Shown here piece by piece: positions 1-5,920 of a stretch of DNA of 8,659 bases. The stretch spans positions 1 to 8,659 of the forward strand of contig JALNWE010000099.1 of the NCBI GenBank assembly GCA_023231065.1, given 5' to 3'. The notes beneath the pieces are model-generated. The model was not told the origin of the DNA, searched no databases, and was given only the letters and a program-made list of their open reading frames with translations. The translations under genes were made by a program, and so were the position numbers. Position 1 is the stretch's first letter, and every line of letters begins with the position of its first letter. The stretch comes from Bacteroidales bacterium (lineage in GTDB: Bacteria; Bacteroidota; Bacteroidia; Bacteroidales; FEN-979).

Positions 1-18
1 CACTACTGTCCGGTTATT
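1..18. repeat. IS4-family left terminal inverted repeat
   Basis: CACTACTGTCCGGTTATT matches the reverse complement of 1290-1307 at 17 of 18 positions. It overlaps the last codons and stop of the transposase gene, which ends at 17. Confidence 0.9.
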
Positions 19-1186
19 ACTCAAACAAAATCAATTGGTTAGAAAAATCTTGAGTTAACTTGTTCAAATCCGTTCTATCAAACAGTTGATTTATCTGGGT
101 TTTCTCAAAAATTCCAAATGCAAAAACTTGTGACATCGTTTGTAAGCTTATTTTCAGATTTAATTTCGCTTTTATTATGGCAAGAAGGAGGTATACACAG
201 ACTGCTATCCATATCTGCAGATACACTGCATTCCTGCTTGTCCCGTAAAACACTTTAATTCGCAAATTCTGTTTTATCCATTTAAAAAATAATTCTATTT
301 TCCATCGTTCTTTGTAAAGTTGTGTTATAATTATTGCCTTAGCTCTACTGCTGTTTGTCAGGAATACCAAGGTCTTTGACGTTAATTCATCGTGAAATTT
401 AATTCTTCGCAAAGTATCCAGATAGTCTTTGGATGGGTAAAAACCAAGTAAACGAATGGTCTGATCACAAATCAATCCCTTGTTTTTATTGACCTTTCGA
501 GAACTCAGTCGCTCAAAATCCATTCCTCGTTTTGCTCTGGTTACAAAAAAGGCCCCATCCTTGTGAATCCGAAATAATCGTTTGTAAGCGACATAACCAC
601 GATCCATGACATAAAAGGCCCCCGGCTCATATTCCAGATCATCCAGCACATTGACATCATGACAGAGGCCGTCAGTGAGTTTGATGAAGGTTGGTATCGA
701 TCCTCTCAGATCAATCAGCGTATGCGCTTTGACGGCACCTTTATGTTTCCGGAACTTCGCCCATGGAAAAAGACTCAGACACAATTCAATGCTGGTACTA
801 TCGAGCGCATAAGCCATGTTGTCGATGTCAACATTAAAATTGTTATCCGTCTTGTACAGCGCCCGTGCTTCGGGAATCAGAACTTGGGCAAAGTCAGCAA
901 AGATCCGCCAGTCCCTGCTTTCATTTGCGTCAGCCAAGGTTGACCTCTTGATTAAGCTACGAAAGCCAGCATGGTAGAGCTTTTCAGGAATAGCATTCAG
1001 ACAGGCTTCAATATCACGCAGGCTTTCTTTGTTGGTCATCTGTGCAAACATCATTACCATCAACTGCTGGCGACAATTAAAGTGCTGAACCTTATAGTTG
1101 CCATTGTATCGCTGAACGCCCTTATCAAATTCGTACCATGGTAGAAATGACATCAACTGGGCAAAAACTGTTTTACCTGAATTCAT
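17..1186 (-). CDS. IS4-family DDE transposase
   Basis: A 389-residue protein that would catalyse cut-and-paste movement of the surrounding IS. The N-terminal part (about residues 1-75, with FAQLMSFLPWYEFD and a basic CRQQLMVMMFAQMTNKESLRD-like stretch) resembles the DUF4372 domain found at the front of many IS4 transposases. The RNase H-like catalytic core follows: first Asp at D129 in ALDSTSIELC, second at D195 in VMDRGY, and the IS4 signature Y-x2-R-x3-E-x6-K complete at Y291, R294, E298 and K305. Length is normal and there is no frameshift, so the enzyme is probably active. The start at 1186 is supported by a strong AAGGAGGTC ribosome site just upstream, unusual for Bacteroidota. The stop lies within the left terminal repeat. 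Confidence 0.93.
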   Translation of the reverse strand: MNSGKTVFAQLMSFLPWYEFDKGVQRYNGNYKVQHFNCRQQLMVMMFAQMTNKESLRDIEACLNAIPEKLYHAGFRSLIKRSTLADANESRDWRIFADFAQVLIPEARALYKTDNNFNVDIDNMAYALDSTSIELCLSLFPWAKFRKHKGAVKAHTLIDLRGSIPTFIKLTDGLCHDVNVLDDLEYEPGAFYVMDRGYVAYKRLFRIHKDGAFFVTRAKRGMDFERLSSRKVNKNKGLICDQTIRLLGFYPSKDYLDTLRRIKFHDELTSKTLVFLTNSSRAKAIIITQLYKERWKIELFFKWIKQNLRIKVFYGTSRNAVYLQIWIAVCVYLLLAIIKAKLNLKISLQTMSQVFAFGIFEKTQINQLFDRTDLNKLTQDFSNQLILFE

Positions 1187-1189
1187 CGG

Positions 1190-1198
1190 ACCTCCTTT
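1190..1198 (-). promoter_or_regulatory. Strong ribosome binding site of the transposase
   Basis: The minus strand reads AAAGGAGGT ending three bases before the ATG at 1186. None of the other genes here has such a canonical site, which fits an element adapted to move between hosts. Confidence 0.7.
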
Positions 1199-1255
1199 TT
1201 GGCAAAGATCGGATGAATTTCAAATCAAAAAATCAAAGAACGATGGTTTATTTAT

Positions 1256-1284
1256 TGTATATTAACAAGTTACAACGTTTTCAA
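1256..1284 (-). promoter_or_regulatory. Likely transposase promoter
   Basis: On the minus strand, TTGAAA (1279-1284) and TATACA (1256-1261) are separated by exactly 17 bases, close to the general -35/-10 consensus rather than the Bacteroidota TAnnTTTG type. It lies just inside the right end of the IS, about 70 bases before the transposase start. Inferred from sequence match only. Confidence 0.4.
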
Positions 1285-2417
1285 AAATCAACAACCGGAC
1301 AGTAGTGTTCCTCATCAATTTCTTTAGTTTCGTTCTTATAACCCTCAAATGCCATAGAAACAGCATACTTGAATGCATAGTCTTCGCGTATTCGAATGGT
1401 AAAACCATATTGTTTAGCGCAAAACCATCCAAGCCATACACATGATGCAAAAATGGGAATTTTAACATAGAGCGCTTTTAGCTCAAAGTTTCCTTTCAAC
1501 ATGGGAGCTAAAATGTAGAATGCAACGGCTATTAATCCTAATAAGGTTATGATGGTGGCGAAAGTCCAAAATCTCAATGGCCAAGTCAATTCATCTTTAC
1601 GTTTTTTAAATGAACCTGCCATTCCTAATCGATTGGAATCTTCAATAGTTTTTCTAATTTCTTCTTGCTGATCTTCATTTTGCTTATTTATTTTAGCTTG
1701 CTTTTCGAGAAAATCTTTAATTGCCACCAGGTTACTCGAACATCTATCATTTATAAGGTCAACACTTGTTGTAAGATCTTCAACCTTCTTGCTTTTTAAT
1801 GCTATATCCTCGTTTATGATTTTGATTCGCTCTTTCCATGAAATAATTTCAGATTCTGTTTCGTCAAGATTGTCCTTGCTCTCTTGAATTTCTGCAAGAA
1901 ACGTATCTATTATTTTGGAGTTTTCAATCGATGACAATTGTCGCTGCTGAAGATCACTTACAAATTCATCTGAAGAAGTCCGATGTTTCTCTATTTCAGT
2001 AACAACTAAACGAATGTCTTCTATATTTGTGGTTAAAATTTCAAGCTCCTCTTTAGCTTTTTTAATTTCAGATTCTGTTCTAATCGGTTCTTTAGCAACT
2101 GCAATAAAGGTTTCTTTAATTTTTGAATGAATCTTGAATATGATATCGAGAAATTTGTTAAAATTATTTTTATCCTCAAGAGAATCTAATAATTCATGGG
2201 CAGAGTGTATGTAATCTGATAATTTTCGTTTAAGAAAAATGGTTTCAAACTTGTCATTAAAATTTTCAAGATATCCTAAAAAATCATAGCTTTCATTCAA
2301 TGAATCAACAATAAGTTGTTTTGAAATACCGGGAAATTCAAAAATATCAGGTCCATCAGGGATCAAATCATTAATTTTTTTAATCAAATGAGTAAGCCTT
2401 TGTCTTGTTGATTTCAT
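1281..2417 (-). pseudogene. Coiled-coil two-membrane-helix protein, C-terminus cut off by the IS
   Basis: 378 residues remain, of which 1-370 are native and the last eight (HYCPVVDF) come from the IS end. The first 110 residues are mixed helical. Residues about 115-262 are rich in Glu, Lys, Leu and Ile in heptad-like spacing and should form a long coiled coil. There follow a conserved-looking NRLGMAGSFKKRKDEL (262-277), two hydrophobic membrane segments (about 284-305 and 318-335) and a charged RIREDYAFKYA motif (342-352). I recall similar coiled-coil/2TM proteins with this end motif in varied bacteria but cannot name the family or function. A membrane-anchored sensor or effector, possibly in phage defence, is a guess. 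The lost C-terminus may be needed for activity. The start follows AAGGTT and begins a clean reading frame. Confidence 0.75.
1290..1307. repeat. IS4-family right terminal inverted repeat
   Basis: AACAACCGGACAGTAGTG is the partner of the left repeat. Read on the minus strand it encodes the foreign C-terminal residues HYCPVV of the interrupted gene; the DF and stop lie just beyond it, still inside the IS. Confidence 0.9.
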
Positions 2418-2449
2418 AACCTTAGAAATATGGTATTAATTATTAACAA

Positions 2450-2460
2450 TCTTGCCTAAC
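2450..2460 (-). repeat. GTTAGGCAAGA motif upstream of the coiled-coil gene
   Basis: On the minus strand GTTAGGCAAGA lies 32 bases before the start codon at 2417. The same motif with one change (GTTGGGCAAGA) lies 37 bases before the membrane-protein gene that starts at 4230. The first seven bases match the integron core-site consensus GTTRRRY, but no matching RYYYAAC partner is found upstream, so a true attC is not supported. Confidence 0.4.
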
Positions 2461-2475
2461 CCCTTGCAATCGCAA

Positions 2476-2547
2476 CTAATGTAACTCACTACGAAGCTGT
2501 ATTAATGCCTGTTTTGCTACTGGTGTAAACTCGTCCCGCAGCTTATT
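2476..2547 (-). pseudogene. Possible 23-residue gene relic after the nuclease-like gene
   Basis: Directly after the TGA of the upstream gene, and in the same frame, 23 sense codons read NKLRDEFTPVAKQALIQLRS (plus ELH) before a TAG. The helical pattern EFTPVAKQALIQLRSEL resembles C-terminal tails of small Bacteroidota proteins of the type YTPEALxALxxEL. It may be the tail of a gene lost when the present neighbour arrived, or chance. No start codon belongs to it. Confidence 0.3.
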
Positions 2548-3624
2548 TCATCTATCAAAATACTCCTGAATTAAATTAAGCGAAAGTTGAACCGGCGGTT
2601 CATTAGGCATTAAAAACTTCTCAACTTCCTTAAATAGAATGTCCAAATTTGCCAATTCGGTGTCTGTATAAACCAAAGTATATATGTTAAATTTATTGAA
2701 ATAGGATTTTATTTTTTTAATTTCTTTTTCAAAATTCGCTCTTGCTTCATCATTCAATTCAATTAGTGTCTTATGCTTCCCTGATAATTTACCATGAGTA
2801 GACCAAGGACTAATTTCTATGCCTATTTTGTCCATTGTATATGGATTAATGATAAGAAAGTCTAACCGATATGTATGTTTTCGCCCCTCACCATCATATC
2901 TAATTTCAGGTATTAATAATGGAATATTTTCAGGGTTTGCCGAATTGCGAACAAATTCAATATATCGTTCCGCTATTCCTAATTGATAGAATGATTTTGT
3001 TAAACGAACTTGTGAGTAAAAAAAGCTTAAATAATCTTCAATTTGCGAAAATATGTATTTGCGATTTTCATTTGGATAACATATTCCTGTTGCTAATATA
3101 TGACCTATAGTCCAATATGTATGTCTGAATGCCCTTATTTCTGACTTGTCATTTTCCCAATTGTCAAGTAGTTTATTAAACCTCGGTGTAATAAATAGTC
3201 CAAAGTGAGCATCATTAATACCAAACCAATATATAGATTCTTCATCTATTGGTCTCACTTTTGCAAGTTCTTCATAATGCCTTAAGAAAGAACGTCTCAA
3301 AAAAAGTTCACAATACTGTCTGAAATTTCTCTTCCTAGGATTTTTAAGCAAATCATGCATGGTCTTAAAACGGCCTGTAAATCCATTTTTCACACCTTGA
3401 TCGAGTCCTTGAATCCATTTTGAAACATATTCTTCGGGTGTTCTAATTACTTCTGTTTTTAATTCAATAAAATCATCCGCCTTACTTCCAATAAAAGCGT
3501 TTAATGAGCTTTCAGAATTCATACTGACTTCCATTAATGTTTGAGTTAAGATACTTCTTAGCTCAAGTTTCATTTTTTGAATTGTAATAATTCTAGCAGT
3601 TCTATTTGGGTCTCTTTTTGGCAT
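2548..3624 (-). CDS. Uncharacterised protein with PD-(D/E)XK nuclease-like region
   Basis: A 358-residue soluble protein without signal peptide or membrane helix. The N-terminal 100 residues are basic and helical. A conserved-looking middle follows (YWFGINDAHFGLFITPRF near 132-149, and WENDKSEIRAF then YWTIGH near 156-175). The C-terminal third carries PEIRYDG (E240), YRLDFLIINP (D255) and KIGIEISPWSTHGK (E270), the order and spacing of a PD-(D/E)XK fold: acidic residue, strand with Asp, then strand with Glu. The usual Lys two residues after the Glu is Ser272, so K279 or K283 would have to replace it, or the site is inactive. A final NIYTLVYTDTELANLD would be a later core strand. I recall proteins with the WENDKSEIR and LSPWSTHG pattern but no named function. 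Nuclease assignment is inference. The start at 3624 gives the longest frame; starts at M18 or M31 are possible. Confidence 0.7.
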   Translation of the reverse strand: MPKRDPNRTARIITIQKMKLELRSILTQTLMEVSMNSESSLNAFIGSKADDFIELKTEVIRTPEEYVSKWIQGLDQGVKNGFTGRFKTMHDLLKNPRKRNFRQYCELFLRRSFLRHYEELAKVRPIDEESIYWFGINDAHFGLFITPRFNKLLDNWENDKSEIRAFRHTYWTIGHILATGICYPNENRKYIFSQIEDYLSFFYSQVRLTKSFYQLGIAERYIEFVRNSANPENIPLLIPEIRYDGEGRKHTYRLDFLIINPYTMDKIGIEISPWSTHGKLSGKHKTLIELNDEARANFEKEIKKIKSYFNKFNIYTLVYTDTELANLDILFKEVEKFLMPNEPPVQLSLNLIQEYFDR

Positions 3625-3729
3625 AACTTGATGGTTTTAAATTTTCGGAAACCGGTTACTGTAAGACCACGTCCCGTAATAACATATGCTAAGTATGTAT
3701 CCTTTCAAAGCATTGGTTTTGCCGGTATG

Positions 3730-4230
3730 TTAATAGTGTTCACAAGTTATCTGTTCAAATCCATTATGATATACAAAACACTGTTCAAATGCTTTTCCGA
3801 ATCCACTATAACAATGATTTGCATGAATCCGTACTCTAACCAAAAGACCATCATGATTCCTTAGAAAATGTAAAAAATCATTAAAAGTTCCTTGAAAATG
3901 CCGTCTTGTATTCTTCGCTAAATCATATGATTTAAATACTCGTTCATGCGATGTAGAACCATGTTTTCTCTTTGGTAGTATTATAAAATCATCTTTATCA
4001 ACCTTTAAGTAATATGTAAAATCTTCATCAACAACACAAATTTCAATATGAAGATTTACAGCATTTGAACATCCTATATTTTCAACAGTAAAAGATAAGC
4101 AGTCACCATTAAAATTTAGGAAGGCTAGATTCCTTATAGATAGTATGGGTTTTAAAAAATAAAGTATTATTGGCCAAATAATTGTAAAGGAAATTCCAAT
4201 CAGTAATATGACCCAATCTTTTGTCTCCAT
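3730..4230 (-). CDS. Membrane-anchored hypothetical protein
   Basis: 166 residues that I do not recognise. Residues about 6-28 (WVILLIGISFTIIWPIILYF) form one strongly hydrophobic helix with few charges before it. The rest reads as a beta-rich domain outside the membrane: short alternating strands such as LSFTVENIGCSNAVNLHIEI suggest an immunoglobulin-like sandwich, then a basic stretch (LPKRKHGSTSHERVF), a helical part and VRVRIHANHCY. Five cysteines lie outside the helix. It is transcribed in the same direction as the two genes after it, with a 105-base gap to the next, so co-transcription is possible but not shown. The start at 4230 follows an AT-rich leader without a Shine-Dalgarno site, usual for Bacteroidota. 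Confidence 0.7.
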   Translation of the reverse strand: METKDWVILLIGISFTIIWPIILYFLKPILSIRNLAFLNFNGDCLSFTVENIGCSNAVNLHIEICVVDEDFTYYLKVDKDDFIILPKRKHGSTSHERVFKSYDLAKNTRRHFQGTFNDFLHFLRNHDGLLVRVRIHANHCYSGFGKAFEQCFVYHNGFEQITCEHY

Positions 4231-4267
4231 ATTTCTATTGTTTTTGGTTCATTTCTATCAACATATC

Positions 4268-4278
4268 TCTTGCCCAAC
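4268..4278 (-). repeat. GTTGGGCAAGA motif upstream of the membrane-protein gene
   Basis: Second copy of the GTTRGGCAAGA motif, 37 bases before the start at 4230. Here it also forms a small hairpin, CTTG-TTGGG-CAAG. The equivalent position before the 358-residue gene lacks it. Confidence 0.4.
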
Positions 4279-4677
4279 AAGAAGCAATCATAAAAGTATG
4301 GCTATTATTCCTTTAGTAGATGCACTTAATGATTTTCTCAAGAACTGAAAATGACACAATTGTCGAAATGTTTTCAAATTGAGCTGTTTCATAAGTCTCC
4401 CTGTCAATGTTTTTATTGAACAAATTTATATCGTTTTATTTTGATTCCAATCTATTTTTCAATCATTTATAAAAAATATCCAGTATATGTATGCCATTTG
4501 CTTAAATTTAAAGGCAATGCATATGGTTATCTCCTAATATTGAGTGATGAGTCAGCATTGCCTACTCTGAGTTTAATTAGCCCTTTTGTCAGAGGATCTC
4601 TTATCATAATTGCATATCCAAGTTTTCATACTTCCTTAAATCCTGACACAACTTCTATCCCATTCATTCCCCTTCCT
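4279..4677. other. Gene-free AT-rich stretch
   Basis: About 400 bases without a supportable gene. A 34-codon minus-strand frame (4288-4392) has a GGGAG site 7 bases before its ATG but resembles nothing known. A plus-strand frame from about 4441 to 4704 has no ATG start and runs into the hairpin repeat at 4678, so it is probably not coding. Confidence 0.5.
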
Positions 4678-4693
4678 TTAGTAGGACGAGAGG
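4678..4693 (+). repeat. 16-mer direct repeat, left copy
   Basis: TTAGTAGGACGAGAGG matches 4803-4818 (TTAGTGGCACGAGAGG) at 14 of 16 positions. Both copies are preceded by CCCC, and the left one sits within a CCCC...GGGG hairpin. The two copies flank the 101-bp palindrome. Confidence 0.6.
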
Positions 4694-4697
4694 GGCT

Positions 4698-4798
4698 ATA
4701 TTAACATAACATGATGTTATAAAACTGCCGCTACTGCTTATTTCCATCGCTTCAGCTTCTCCCTGCGGTCAGTCTTATAACCAAATTATGTTAAATAT
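4698..4798. repeat. 101-bp imperfect palindrome
   Basis: The left arm 4698-4731 and right arm 4765-4798 pair over most of their length: ATAT, TAACATAA and TTATAAxACTGxCCGC on the left have exact partners on the right (GCGGTCAGTCTTATAA, TTATGTTA, ATAT), broken by a short internal loop, one mismatch and one bulged base. The left arm contains a smaller palindrome, ATAACATGATGTTAT (4706-4720). The 33-base centre codes for nothing visible. Such arms could be a miniature mobile element, a REP-like repeat or a recombinase site. Confidence 0.6.
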
Positions 4799-4802
4799 CC
4801 CC

Positions 4803-4818
4803 GTTAGTGGCACGAGAG
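4803..4818 (+). repeat. 16-mer direct repeat, right copy
   Basis: TTAGTGGCACGAGAGG, partner of 4678-4693. Its position just outside the palindrome resembles a diverged target duplication, although the two copies lie at slightly different distances from the arms. Confidence 0.6.
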
Positions 4819-4921
4819 GTTTGAGTGGGAACTATTCCATCAGTTTCCGATACCAGTATGACGTGCAAATTGAGTTTGCTGCCTGCCATGTTGGTATATA
4901 CCATTCGCGGCTTGCACAGTC

Positions 4922-4971
4922 TTGGGCTGCTGACGGCACATGCATTTCAATGAATTGTTCCTGCAGCCCAA
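4922..4971. other. Hairpin with 9-bp perfect stem and 32-nt loop
   Basis: TTGGGCTGC (4922-4930) and GCAGCCCAA (4963-4971) are exact reverse complements around a 32-base loop containing GCATTTCAATGAATTG. The loop has the same length as in the tandem hairpins at 5551-5856 but not their internal pairing. Just upstream, TGGTATATACCA (4892-4903) is a 12-bp perfect palindrome. Confidence 0.55.
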
Positions 4972-5035
4972 TCCTCGCCGCTCATTACCTTTGACCGTCA
5001 ATACCGGCAGCATGGGTACGCCAGCCCTTGTCATT

Positions 5036-5068
5036 GCCTACCCTCGTTAAAAAAAAACGGAGGCAGGC
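5036..5068. other. Hairpin around an A9 tract
   Basis: GCCTACCCTCGTT (5036-5048) pairs with AACGGAGGCAGGC (5056-5068) in 11 of 13 positions, counting one G-T, with a loop of seven A. It is not followed by a T run on the plus strand, so it is not a typical terminator. Confidence 0.45.
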
Positions 5069-5116
5069 ATCTGCATAATTATTCCGGACGCAAATCCTGT
5101 TTGGCCAACATACTGC

Positions 5117-5157
5117 ACCACTCATTTCGGTGGTTTGCCTGAAAAACGGCAACCACC
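5117..5157. other. Two mutually exclusive hairpins
   Basis: GGTGGTTTGCC (5129-5139) pairs with GGCAACCACC (5148-5157) over 10 bp with one bulged T and an 8-base loop. The same GTGGT (5130-5134) can instead pair with ACCAC at 5117-5121 across an 8-base loop. Such a choice between structures is seen in attenuators and riboswitches, but no ligand domain or adjacent gene is evident. Confidence 0.4.
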
Positions 5158-5297
5158 TCCATTCGGGTACAGCAAGTTGCCCTTGAATGCTTATAAATCC
5201 AGGGGCGTTATTCAGTACAACGAGTATCGGCAAAGCATTTTACCTCGATCTGTAACCCATTAAAGATAACTTGTTATTCCAGGCTTCACTACGCGCC

Positions 5298-5359
5298 CTT
5301 GCCATGCACCAGTTTCCCTGATACTATTTCAATACTGAATACAAGCCGTGCATGTCAAG
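5298..5359. other. 62-nt hairpin with interrupted stem
   Basis: CTTG-C-CATGCAC (5298-5309) pairs with GTGCATG-T-CAAG (5348-5359): 11 bp with one internal mismatch, closing a 38-base loop that contains ATTTCAATACTGAAT. The loop sequence resembles that of the hairpin at 4922-4971 (ATTTCAAT, then GAAT). Confidence 0.5.
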
Positions 5360-5468
5360 AGCGCTCCGCTCACCTTACATAAAAGTTACTTTAATGAGTT
5401 ACTACTATTCCTTTTCCTAATTCCGGCACCGGTAAATGCATTGCCTTTTAAGCAGTTTGAGCAGCTAT

Positions 5469-5856
5469 GCAAACATCCTTCACCATTAACCAGCCACTGA
5501 AATGCGTGGCCGGTTATTGTCAGCAAGTTTTTCAGTATTCCGGTCAGCTCCTGCCACCTTATTTCGCCCTCGTCCCTCGGGTTCATAAAGTGGCAGATGG
5601 TAAACAAACCTTCACCACCGCCAACCCGTACCGGAAATGGTACCAGTTGGCTTGTTATCACTTCTCGTTTGCCAGCCCGGTTGGGCACCCCATTTCATGC
5701 TCGTTCCTCGCATTCATGGCGTGCCCGAGGTAAGCAATCATTCACCAGCACCAACCCACGTTGAAAAAACGCCGGTTGGTTTATTGATTTCCGCGGTTAT
5801 CTGGCTATTTTCCCCACCGCATTTCACGCTCATCTTTCGTGTTCATGCAGTGGGGA
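5469..5856. repeat. Three tandem ~130-nt units, each with two covarying hairpins
   Basis: Units start near 5469, 5600 and 5730. Each opens with GYAARCA and TTCACCA (5479, 5611, 5741). Then comes hairpin 1: TAACC/GGTTA (5487-5516), GCCAAC/GTTGGC (5620-5651) and ACCAAC/GTTGGT (5750-5780), each with an inner stem. The unit closes with a 46-nt hairpin 2: CTGCCAC/GTGGCAG (5551-5596), TGGGCAC/GTGCCCG (5682-5727, one T-G pair) and TCCCCAC/GTGGGGA (5811-5856). The hairpin 2 loops are all exactly 32 nt and contain two further 4-bp stems (TTAT/ATAA, CCAT/ATGG, GCAT/ATGC, and an inner one) around constant TTC and TC. Pairing is kept while bases change, so the structure is under selection. Frames running through it are unlikely to be genes. 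Strand and function are unknown. Confidence 0.8.
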
Positions 5857-5920
5857 CTGAGGATGCCAGCGTTTTTTCGCATTGTCGGAAGCGTTAAAAA
5901 ATCCAAATCTTATTCAAAGG

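Larger units (their letters stand above)
1..1307 (-). mobile_element. Complete IS4-family insertion sequence
   Basis: A 1307-bp element bounded by terminal inverted repeats: the first 18 bases match the reverse complement of 1290-1307 at 17 positions (the outer 15, CACTACTGTCCGGTT, are identical). Inside is one transposase gene on the minus strand that fills nearly the whole element, plus a 120-bp leader with a promoter. Size, ends and DDE transposase fit the IS4 family. The element is inserted in the coiled-coil gene that continues from 1308, and the IS end supplies that gene's new stop codon. Base 1 of the window is also base 1 of the IS, so the target duplication on the left and the other half of the target gene cannot be seen. 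Confidence 0.9.

Noticed and set aside
659..943. 94-codon plus-strand frame inside the IS
   Set aside because: It is the shadow of the transposase gene on the other strand, whose catalytic motifs are intact.
2454..2547. Integron attC site between the nuclease-like and coiled-coil genes
   Set aside because: A GTTRRRY match is present but no complementary RYYYAAC or inner L boxes lie upstream, and no integrase is seen.
4288..4392. 34-codon minus-strand frame starting MKQLNLKTFRQL with a GGGAG site
   Set aside because: Too short, no recognisable family, and no supporting context beyond one ribosome-site-like match.
4678..4693. Fragment of 23S rRNA (similarity to AGTACGAGAGG of the sarcin-ricin loop region)
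   Set aside because: Only about ten bases match, with an inserted base, and the flanks bear no resemblance to rRNA.
4441..4704. 87-codon plus-strand frame with a hydrophobic start
   Set aside because: No ATG at its start, no ribosome site, and it runs into the hairpin repeat at 4678; the ending PLPLVGREG is a known product of such hairpins read in frame.
4788..5233. Three overlapping frames of 64-82 codons in the hairpin block
   Set aside because: They overlap each other on opposite strands, lack domain or signal features, and cross conserved stems.
5469..5856. CRISPR array
   Set aside because: Units are about 130 nt with diverged, covarying stems rather than short identical repeats with unique spacers, and there are no cas genes.
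5386..5897. Open frames on both strands through the tandem repeats (86-100 codons, with PPHFxLVxRVH-like repeated peptide)
   Set aside because: The peptide repetition is explained by the hairpin repeat. Stems covary at the nucleotide level, the repeats fall in different frames, and no start or protein family fits.
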